This document shows, in pieces, positions 10,403-18,400 of a stretch of 59,186 nt of DNA. The number at the start of each line of letters is the position of its first letter. Position 1 is the first letter of the stretch. Source of the stretch: Armatimonadota bacterium. GTDB taxonomy: Bacteria > Armatimonadota > Zipacnadia > UBA1398 > JAKPQA01. The DNA lies in contig JAKPQA010000302.1 in assembly GCA_029547025.1 (NCBI GenBank), positions 1 through 59,186 of the forward strand, written 5' to 3'. The position numbers and the translations under genes were made by a program. The notes beneath the pieces were generated by a model. It worked only from the letters and a program-made list of their open reading frames with translations. It searched no databases and had not been told where the DNA came from.

Positions 10403-11374
10403 TCAACCTTCGTTGGCGGTTACGCCCCGCAGGCGCACGACAACATCCTCCGTCGACCCGGTCTCTCGGAGCGACACGGAGTCTGCGCCAATGGCACGCA
10501 CCGTAAACTGGCGACCGCCGGCGCGGATTCGGTCGCCCGGCTTGACAATTCGCCCTACCGGCTTGTCGCCCTCGTACACCTCGATGATCGCGAGCGAAAC
10601 ACCATCATGAAGGATACCGGACACCCTGCGGAACGACCAGTCTGGCGGTTTGCGGGTCACGCGCGGCCCCACGGCCCCCACGCTTTGCGCTCCACCCGCA
10701 ACGACGCGCGGAGCTTCTTCTTGCGATGTGCCCACAACCGGACGGACGGACTCGCCACCGAGCTTCGGCGGTTGGGCGCGCGGGATGGTTGGGTTCGGGA
10801 CAAACCATCCAGCCGGCTGGATGCCGATGGGCTCGGGGCCCGCAAGCACGGGCTGGCGAACCTTCCGTGGCCGGGGGAATCCGCGCTCGGCGAAGACATC
10901 GGCCGGATCGTGCATTGGCAGAGATGCACTCAGGCTAGAACGCTTGGAGGCGAAGGGGTTCTCCTTGAACGGGAACAGTGGGTCACCGAAGTCCGTGACG
11001 GCCAACTGGCCCTGCATCGTTGCCGCGCCCTCTCCGCTCGGGGCTGAGGCGACTGGGGTGCCCGGTGCGCCTGCCGAGCCCGGTGCCGGACTCCCCGAGG
11101 GGGCGGGTGCGCTGCCCGGCGCCGCGGCGGTAGGCGCCGCCTGGGCCGGAGGTCCCGCCGCAGGTAGTGCCTCGCCCTTGGGCGGAGCCCCGGCGACTGA
11201 AAGCCCCGGTGCGCCCGGCTGAGCCTCCGACGGCAGTTGGCTGGTATCGATCCGGTTCTTCTTGAAGAACAAGGTATTGACCGCGAAGAAGCCGCCGACG
11301 GCCGCGATCAAGCACAGGACCACGACGAGCACTGTCTTCCCGGCTCCGGAACCCTTATCGCGCGATTCAGCCAC
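10403..11374 (-). CDS. pilP: PilP/GspC-like inner-membrane linker protein
   Basis: A 323-aa bitopic protein: a short cytoplasmic N-terminus, a transmembrane helix at 13-33, a long Ala/Pro/Gly linker (about 50-115), and a compact C-terminal beta-domain (about 245-318). The beta-domain contains SGILHDGVSLAIIE, VGRIVKPGDRI and FTVRAIGADSVSL. This is the pattern of the GspC homology-region/PilP domain, which docks on the secretin N0 domain and links it to the inner-membrane complex. PilP is normally a lipoprotein of about 175 aa, so the membrane anchor is more GspC-like. Position between pilO and the secretin genes supports the call. Confidence 0.8.
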   Translation of the reverse strand: MAESRDKGSGAGKTVLVVVLCLIAAVGGFFAVNTLFFKKNRIDTSQLPSEAQPGAPGLSVAGAPPKGEALPAAGPPAQAAPTAAAPGSAPAPSGSPAPGSAGAPGTPVASAPSGEGAATMQGQLAVTDFGDPLFPFKENPFASKRSSLSASLPMHDPADVFAERGFPRPRKVRQPVLAGPEPIGIQPAGWFVPNPTIPRAQPPKLGGESVRPVVGTSQEEAPRVVAGGAQSVGAVGPRVTRKPPDWSFRRVSGILHDGVSLAIIEVYEGDKPVGRIVKPGDRIRAGGRQFTVRAIGADSVSLRETGSTEDVVVRLRGVTANEG

Positions 11375-11400
11375 TCATGTCACTCCCAGTACTACGCCGA

Positions 11401-12276
11401 TCACCCGCCGGGCCCCTTGGAGGTCGGGGCCGCCATCGGGGCGGACCCGCCGCCCCCACCACCCATCATCCCGCTGCCCATCATCCCACTGCCCATCATG
11501 CCACCGCCCATGCCGCCGGCGGGGGCGCCGCCTCCGGCGCCTGGTCCAACATTCTGGAGGCTCTCGGGCGCAATGTCGGGCATCTCGTAGATCGACACAT
11601 CGAAGGCGGCCGTCAGCATCTGGCCATCCGTGTCCGCTTGGGGTGTGATGGTCACGTTACGGATAGCAAGAAGCCTCGGGAAACTGCCGAGCCGCCGGAA
11701 GAGATTGAGGATCTGGGCGAACCCCCCCCGGACCGTGAACCGGCCGGTAAAGGTCACGGGGCCGGGAGAGGAGCCGATGCCCGACACCGAGAGCGCATCG
11801 GCCGGGACGGTGGGCGAGACCAGCGTGCAACCGGTTGCCGCAAAGAAGTTGAAAAGAAGCGTAGGCAGATCCTCGCGGCTCTCGTAGATGTAGTCCATCT
11901 GGAGCGCCTGCTCGCCGGTGATCTCGGACGTGATGCCCGAGTCGCCGAAGGTCGCGAGAACGCCCGTGGGTTTGAAGGCCGAGCCCCAGCGCTGGTTCTG
12001 CCAGAATGGGTTGCCCGCGATCAGGGGCATCTTGTTGGTCTTGAACCAGACCCAGTCCTTGGATGCCAGGCGCTTGTCTTGGGCCGCTTTGCGCTTCTCG
12101 GCTTCGTACCGCTCCTTGTTGGCGATCTCGGCTTCGGCGGCCTGAATGGCTGCCTGGGCGTCGGCCACCCGCTTGGTCTGCGGCTCGATCAGCATCCGGA
12201 ACCCGCCATAGCCGAGCCCGCCACCGATGATCAGGCCGAGGATCAGCACCATCCACCATCTAAGCTTCTTCTTCAT
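11401..12276 (-). CDS. pilO: PilO-like alignment-complex protein
   Basis: A 291-aa bitopic protein. N-terminal transmembrane helix (about 7-28) after MKKKLRWW, a coiled-coil (33-70: ADAQAAIQAAEAEIANKE), then an alpha/beta domain with the typical PilO strand-loop (VTFTGRFTVRGGFAQILNLF, followed by RLLAIRNVTI). It would pair with PilN around PilM below the secretin. Odd: a Gly/Met tail (244-278) with GMMGSGMMGSGMMGGGG, absent from ordinary PilO. Fourth in pilMNOPQ order from the other end, directly after pilN. Confidence 0.87.
   Translation of the reverse strand: MKKKLRWWMVLILGLIIGGGLGYGGFRMLIEPQTKRVADAQAAIQAAEAEIANKERYEAEKRKAAQDKRLASKDWVWFKTNKMPLIAGNPFWQNQRWGSAFKPTGVLATFGDSGITSEITGEQALQMDYIYESREDLPTLLFNFFAATGCTLVSPTVPADALSVSGIGSSPGPVTFTGRFTVRGGFAQILNLFRRLGSFPRLLAIRNVTITPQADTDGQMLTAAFDVSIYEMPDIAPESLQNVGPGAGGGAPAGGMGGGMMGSGMMGSGMMGGGGGGSAPMAAPTSKGPGG
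11443..11547 (-). repeat. Gly/Met-rich coding repeat in pilO
   Basis: Codes for residues about 244-278 of the PilO-like protein, including tandem GSGMM units. The same composition occurs in the neighbouring pilN gene. Confidence 0.8.
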
Positions 12277-12372
12277 GACAGTCGGCCATCATTCCTAAGA
12301 GTACCGTCGCGCCGGCGCGCTCCGCTGGATCGGCCGGCCCTGCCCGTCGGGTGCAGGCGCCCAGGGAGGAGT

Positions 12373-13593
12373 CTACTCGTCGCCGCCGCCTCCGCCGCCC
12401 TTGCCGAGTCCCCGCGTGCCCTTAGTGCTCTCCTCGTCGCTGTCACCGCCGCCGCCAGACGGGGGTGCGCCGCCCCCGCCTCCCATGGGTGCCCCCATCA
12501 TGCCCATACCTCCCGCCGGGGCGGCCGCGGCCGGCGCGGCAGCCTTGACGGGCTCGAGAGCGATGGGATTGGCCAGGGTGGCCGTGAAGGTGAATGTCAT
12601 CGGGGCCTCCTGCACGATACCCGGAGCCACCGTCCGCCATGAGGACCATCCGCTGCCGTTTCCGACGAGGTTCAGGAGCGCGGCTAGAGGCGTGGAGGCG
12701 GACCCGCCGCCTCCTCCGGCGCCGCCGCCCATGCCCGGGCCCATGCCCATGCCCGGGCCCATGCCACCCGACCCCATTCCCGGTCCCATGCCCATGGCTC
12801 CGGGCGGCATGCCGGACCCCATCCCGCCGGGGCCCATGCCCATGGGGCCCATCGCGCCTCCGGGCCTTCCACCGCCACCAGCTGCGGCACCGGACATGCT
12901 GATCGTCCAGTTGCTGGTGAACAGAGGAGTCCGCGGGAGTCCGGTGGTGACGTTGTCTTCGGACCACAAAGGTTCGGTGCCGCTCCCCTGACTGGGTAGT
13001 CCTGCGGGGTCAGGCGGTGGCACCTGCAGACGCTCGAGGTTCTTGCAGAACTGGACGGCTGTTTCAAAGTTGGGGATTACGCACGAGAACCGGACGGTAT
13101 CATCGGCACCGGTGCCGCCTCCCGAGCTGCCCCCACCCATCATCCCCATGCCCATGCTCATGCCGCCCATCCCAGGGCCCATGCCGCCCATTCCGCCCAT
13201 GCCCGGCCCCATGCCTCCGCCGCCTCCGGCAGGCGTGATGGAGAAGCTCGTGAGGGTGATCTCATCCCAGATGTAGCGCGACACTGCCTCTAGGACATCG
13301 GCGTAGCGCGCGTTGATGGTCTCGAACTGCCGGCAGAACTTGGCCAAGTTCAGCACGGGCTCAATGCCGGCACGGATCTGGTCGGCTTCGGCTTTGATCT
13401 GCTTGACGGCGTTGGCCTGTGCCTCCTTGTCGGCCTTCTCCTGTTCGAGAGCGTCGGCTTTGGCTTTGGTCTGCATGCCGAGGAACAACACGCCGACTAC
13501 CACGAGCCCCACGAGCGCGAACATGGCCAGGATGGTCAGCTTGGTGCGCTTCCACCCTGAATGCCACCGCGGCAGGAGGTTGATCTTCTGCAA
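12373..13593 (-). CDS. pilN: PilN-like alignment-complex protein with Gly/Met-rich insertions
   Basis: A 406-aa protein, about twice the usual PilN length. It opens with the PilN signature INLLP (4-8), which binds the PilM groove, followed by a transmembrane helix (18-40), a coiled-coil (42-75) and a periplasmic ferredoxin-like fold split by insertions. Three low-complexity blocks rich in Gly and Met lie at 122-160, 238-298 and 361-406 (GPGMGGMGGM, MGMGPGMG). The recognisable fold strands are around 109-120 (ITLTSFSI), 167-190 and 325-345. TTG start with GAGGAG 10 bases upstream. It follows pilM after 203 bases and precedes pilO. The gap holds a CCGTTCGAACGG palindrome (13763-13774) of unknown use. 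Confidence 0.88.
   Translation of the reverse strand: MQKINLLPRWHSGWKRTKLTILAMFALVGLVVVGVLFLGMQTKAKADALEQEKADKEAQANAVKQIKAEADQIRAGIEPVLNLAKFCRQFETINARYADVLEAVSRYIWDEITLTSFSITPAGGGGGMGPGMGGMGGMGPGMGGMSMGMGMMGGGSSGGGTGADDTVRFSCVIPNFETAVQFCKNLERLQVPPPDPAGLPSQGSGTEPLWSEDNVTTGLPRTPLFTSNWTISMSGAAAGGGGRPGGAMGPMGMGPGGMGSGMPPGAMGMGPGMGSGGMGPGMGMGPGMGGGAGGGGGSASTPLAALLNLVGNGSGWSSWRTVAPGIVQEAPMTFTFTATLANPIALEPVKAAAPAAAAPAGGMGMMGAPMGGGGGAPPSGGGGDSDEESTKGTRGLGKGGGGGGDE
12700..12882 (-). repeat. Gly/Met-rich coding repeat in pilN (central)
   Basis: Codes for residues about 238-298: repeated MGMGPG and GPGMG units. Occasional Pro residues keep it unstructured. Confidence 0.82.
13114..13230 (-). repeat. Gly/Met-rich coding repeat in pilN (N-proximal)
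   Basis: Codes for residues about 122-160, repeats of GPGMGGM ending in MSMGMGMMGGG. It interrupts the first beta-hairpin of the periplasmic domain. Confidence 0.82.
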
Positions 13594-13796
13594 CCGGTGC
13601 TCACTCCTCTGCCAGGCTCACGCGCAGCGGGCCCCAACCGCTCTCGCCTGGCGCCGAACCCACCGGGGTGTCGGCACTACTTCAGGCCATGATGTAACGT
13701 TCGGACGATGAGCACGGCTCGCCTTCCGCCCCGGCTCTTTTGGGCGCGCGTTTTTGTGCCAACCGTTCGAACGGCGACTCCTGTTCACCGATCCGC

Positions 13797-15173
13797 TCAG
13801 TACCAGGGATGGAGCCCGGCACCGACGGCGACCGCCATGATCGGCGCAATGTCTGCCAGGTACTCCTCGTCGTAGCCCGCACCGGGATCGATGGCGACGG
13901 AAGCAAATGGGTCACCGATCTCGGTGGGGATGCCCAGTTCCATCTCAACAAACGTGGCGATGTTCTTGACCCGGGCGGACCCACCGATGAGGATCACACG
14001 CTCGACATCGATGTCATCGTGCCGGGAGCGATAGTACTCGACCGAGCGCCGGATTTCGGCCGCGAGCTCGGCGACCACGGGTTTGATCGCGTCCGAGACC
14101 TGTTGCCGCGTCACATCCGGATCCTGCCCGTCGACGGCGGCGGCCTCGGCGCCCAGGTCGCCCATCTCAATCTGATCGACGCCCGTCAGCGTGGGCTCGT
14201 CGGCCATGTCGGGCTCGCCGAAGATCGGTCCGTCGACGGTGTCAACGAAGGCCGGCGCGGCGGCGTCCGGGCCGAAGACGGGTCCCTCGGCGGTGTCGAT
14301 CATGGTGCTGCCTGTGGGCCGGATGGGCTGCCGCCCGCCCACCTCGGGCTCCGTATCCAGGCTCCGGATGGCCATGTCGCGGACATCGCCCCAGTCCTCG
14401 GGTTGGGGTCGGGCGCCGCCGGAGTCGAGGGTAACGATGGCCCAATCGTGCTTGAGCTGCTGGGCCTCGTCCGACTCGACGATGAAAGCCTGGCCCAGAG
14501 CGCTGGTCAGCGTATCGCCGGCCAAGGGCAGGCCTCGGTTGAAGCGGAGCCAGTCGTTCTGGATGATGCTGATATCGGTGAGCTCAGCGCCAATGTTGAC
14601 GATGGCGGTGCAGCGCTCCTTGGCCACGTGGGCGGGGGCACTGACGAGAGCGCGGCCGGCCGCGAAGGGCTGAGCGTCGATGGCGGCGGGCTCGAGCTTG
14701 GCGGCGTTGAGGATCCGTAGATACTTCTCGCAGTTCTCGTCCTTGAGAACGGTGATGGTGACTTCCATGTTGGGGCTGGTGGGATCGGCGTCAGGCCCCT
14801 GGTAGATCGAATAGCTGATGGATTCCTTTGCCTGCTCGCGCGGGAAAGGAAGGTGGCGCTCGAGGTCCCACTTCATGGCGTTGCGCAGCTCGTTGAGCGT
14901 CATTCGTGGGACTTCGGTGACGCGGATGACCATGTCGGCCTGGCCGCCCACCGAGATGACGGCCTTCTTGGCGCTAAACCCGTTGCTGCGGAGCATGTCG
15001 GTCAGCGCGGCACTGACGGCGTCGGGGTCGATGACGACGCCGTTGGCGATGGTACCCGGCGGCGTCTCCTTGACGGCCGCCCGGGTCAGCACGGTCCCTT
15101 CGCGGCCGGCGACGAGTTCGACGGCCTTCATGTAGTGGGATCCCAGGTCAATGCCGATGATCGCGTTTGCCAT
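13797..15173 (-). CDS. pilM: PilM-like actin-fold ATPase
   Basis: A 458-aa cytoplasmic protein of the FtsA/PilM actin-like family. The phosphate-1 loop is IGIDLGSHYMKAVEL (6-20), the phosphate-2 region CTAIVNIGAELTDISII, and the late adenosine loop VILIGGSARVKNIATF. It binds the PilN INLLP tail and links the inner-membrane ring to the motor. Longer than typical PilM (about 350 aa): an acidic insert at roughly 265-345 carries two imperfect copies of DTAEGPVFGPD / DTVDGPIFGEPD. Start ATG with a weak GGGTG site. First gene of pilMNOPQ. The 248-base leader (15174-15421) contains no clear promoter, so it may be read from the genes upstream. Confidence 0.92.
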   Translation of the reverse strand: MANAIIGIDLGSHYMKAVELVAGREGTVLTRAAVKETPPGTIANGVVIDPDAVSAALTDMLRSNGFSAKKAVISVGGQADMVIRVTEVPRMTLNELRNAMKWDLERHLPFPREQAKESISYSIYQGPDADPTSPNMEVTITVLKDENCEKYLRILNAAKLEPAAIDAQPFAAGRALVSAPAHVAKERCTAIVNIGAELTDISIIQNDWLRFNRGLPLAGDTLTSALGQAFIVESDEAQQLKHDWAIVTLDSGGARPQPEDWGDVRDMAIRSLDTEPEVGGRQPIRPTGSTMIDTAEGPVFGPDAAAPAFVDTVDGPIFGEPDMADEPTLTGVDQIEMGDLGAEAAAVDGQDPDVTRQQVSDAIKPVVAELAAEIRRSVEYYRSRHDDIDVERVILIGGSARVKNIATFVEMELGIPTEIGDPFASVAIDPGAGYDEEYLADIAPIMAVAVGAGLHPWY

Positions 15174-15421
15174 CCGTATTCACCCTAAAGGCGAAGCCCC
15201 GGCGAGTCTCCCGACGGTCGAACGAAACCGCGACAGGCCCGAGCCGTGCAAGGCCTGCATCGGGATCTTGCTTCACTTTCAAACGCCGGCCGGGGCTCAC
15301 CTCCCTCTTCTTGTTCCTGTCCGGGCAAGTTCTGATTGGGGACTCGGACATGGGGCAGCGCGTGCCCCTCGCCGGGACACGCGCCATTCCACCCCCGCCG
15401 CCTCAACGACACCCGGTCCCG

Positions 15422-18400
15422 CTAGGTTCCAAGGCCCGAGAGATCCACATCCTGCCGGTAGGTCGGAATGGTCCTGGGTGACAGCGCGCCGTAGAAGATG
15501 TCCAGGTCTCCGGGCGCATCGGCGGCGTACCTGCCCTCGTCGGGATCGAAGACGGGAGCGCCGCTCTCCGGATCCACTGGCGTGTGGGGCGCTGCGGTGG
15601 CGTAGAACAGCCAGACGGTCGTCGGGCCCACCACGGTACTCAAGCCACTATCGGTCAGGAAGTCCCGGAATGCCGACAGGTAGACGCCGGCCGGGTCCTG
15701 CAGGCTCCGTGTCCACCACACATAGGGCATGGCGACGGGGGCCACTCGGGACTCGTGAACGTTCCGCTCGAGCGGCACCGCCATGGGACCCGAGTCGGTG
15801 TACTGGTACGGGAACCACGCATCGCCCTTGTCGCGGTCGTTGTCATCGTCGAACATCCAGGTTGGATCGCGCTGGTCATAGGGCGTGTTGTCGTTCGGGT
15901 CGAGCGGCACAGATAGTGTCTGATAGTACAGAGCATGCTGGCCCTGAGTGGTCTTCCGCGTGAAGAGCAGCATGAGCCGCTCAGGTCGAATGAAGTCGAA
16001 CAAGGCATCGGGATCCTGGGCGGACGGATCCAGGACGCTGGCGGGTACGTGGATCACTTCGGGCTCGTCGGTGGTGCGGTCGAAGCCCCAGGGCATGATG
16101 GCCGCCGCCGGCTGTGCCTCGTCGAACGAGCTCGTGGTGAGACGCAGGGCCCGCGCCGTGTAGGTCGCGAGCACTCTCTGGTTCGCGGCGGGAACGGTGG
16201 AGGGGTCCGTCAGCTGCGCCCGGGTCTCGTTGAACCGCACCAGGCCCGCGGCGGGGTCGATCTCGATGGCCTTGACCCCATTCGGGCTCATGGCATACAG
16301 CAGCCCGGTAGCCGGATCCTCGGCGAACGTGTCCCAGGTCTGACCGGCGACATCGGTCCACGCACCTCCCACGAACTCCTGCACGCGGACCTCGATCCAG
16401 TTGCCGCCGGTGGGGTCCCCGGTGTTCGGGTCGTTGTCCCCATCGTCGGCGGCGACGGGCCAGCCCCAGCGCCAGTCGGTGTGTCGGCTGGCGAACACGG
16501 CGGTCTGGGCGGCGCCGGTGGTGGATTCGCCGGCCCCGACAGTCCCTTCGGGCAGGGGCGCGAGCACTTCGTCCTCGGTGGGCACGCGGATCTCTCCTCT
16601 GTGGTCCTCGCGGTCGAAGGGAAGCCGGGGGTCCTCATAGGTGAGCGTGCGGGCCGGGTCGATGGGGCTCGGGGCGTCGAATGGCCCCGCGGCAGTCCTC
16701 GCATACCGCTCGGGGTCGCCGAAGGTGTGGTCGAGGCGCAGGCGCGTGTAGAAGATGTCGTCGTCGCCCTTGCTGAGACTCCGGCCGGCGAACAGGATGC
16801 CGACACACGGCTTGGTCTCGCCGTTGTCGAGATACCGGTCAGCGAACACCCAGGGCTCGGCCGAGAACTCGGTGCCGGAAGCCGTGACTCCGGTCGCGGA
16901 CGGCTCATAGCGCGGGCAGTTCTGGCGCATGAGCCTCAGCTCGACCGGGCCCACCAGCTTGTCGTCACTCAGGTCATCGGCTGTCCCTTCGGTGTCCACC
17001 ACCTTGGCGTAGTAGACGCGCCGGTTGTTGCCGGACCCGGCGTAGTAGAACAGGTAGAGGCCATCGACCAATGGGTCGCCGACGTCGGCGACGAAGGGCC
17101 TGACGCCCTCGGGCCGGTGCGCATCGATGCGGAAGTAGACTTTGTCATCGAAGTCGCCCGCCCGGCTCGCGACCCCAATGTGCTGCTGAACCGCGACCTG
17201 CCCCCCACCTTCCCATTCGGACGACAGCACCCAGGCGAGCACCTCACCGGTCTGGTCGAACGAGGCGCCATAGTGCCGCCAGGACTCCAGGTTGGGGAAA
17301 GCGGGCTCGGGCGGGTTGACGCCCTCCGCAGTGGGGTCCTCGGCGTAGAGCGTGGGCGCCTCGGGCACGAAGACCGGATGGAAGGGATCAGGGGCGGCAG
17401 GCGGGGCCATCTGAGCGTGCCACAGGTTCCAGTTCCTTGGGTACCCTGGATCGCTGGAGCCCGGACGCGGCCGGTTGCTCGAGAACACCATCTCGATCTG
17501 CAGGTCGTCGCGGGTGAAGCTCGGGATGGGCAGATTGCTCATGGTCCCCCGGCCATCAGTGGCCAGGTGCACGATGACGGCGGGGTCGGTCTCGACCCAG
17601 TTCGTGTCCAGGTTGCCGATGTTCGCTCGGTCGACCTGGTTCTGGTCGGCGGGCGTACCCGGGTCGGCCGGGTCCGGAGGGTCAGGAATGTACGGATCGT
17701 AGGGCAGGTTGCCGAAGCCGAACCGCGGCGGCAGCGGCGCTTCGGAGACACGCACCTTCAGCACCGATGACGCCACCGACAGCCAATCGTAGGGCACCGG
17801 GTGGTTTGGGTCCGCCGAGGGCGGGTCATAGACGCCCGGATCGCCCGAGTCGATCGTGTTGACGAAGGCCCATCCATTGCCCGCATAGGTGCCCAGCGGA
17901 GTCATGGGGCCGATGTAGAGGCGGACGTTACCGGCTTCCTCGCCTGGATCGTATGCGAAGCGCGAAGGGAAGTGGGCGAGATCTGGGTTGTCAATGAACA
18001 CACGGCTTGAGGGGACGGACTCGCCGGCCCGCGAGGCCATGAGTGACCAGAGCTGCGGGGTCACGTAGTCGGGTTCCACCCGCTCGGCCGGCATGGTGAC
18101 CCCCAGCTCAGAGCTGTCGCTGGCGAGGTGGGTTGTGACAAAGCCGACCCCCAACTGGCCTCCCCCGCCAGAGGGATCTGGGATCAGTCCCAGCGGCAGG
18201 TTGCCATCGGTGCGGAGGCCGACCTTGCGGTGCGGGGCGTACCCGTAGGGCTCGCCATTGGTGAGCGACTGGTCGTGCCCGACCGTGCCAAAGTCCACGG
18301 TCTCGCTGACCTGTATGACGGTGGCATCCGGCAGGATACGGACGCGCACGGCAAAGCAGCGATAGGGCTCGGACGCCAGCCAGCCGTAGGAGGTCCGCTG

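Noticed and set aside
13763-13774. Palindrome CCGTTCGAACGG as an operator
   Set aside because: A single 12-base palindrome inside the pilM-pilN gap with no promoter nearby; could be chance.
15148-15387. Small minus-strand reading frame overlapping the pilM start
   Set aside because: No family resemblance, the GTG codon abuts its own ribosome site, and the frame overlaps pilM; probably the pilM leader.
15174-15420. Possible cyclic di-GMP riboswitch in the pilM leader
   Set aside because: There is a GC-rich hairpin (CGCCGGGGCTTCGCC) but not the conserved GEMM core bases, so I cannot support it.
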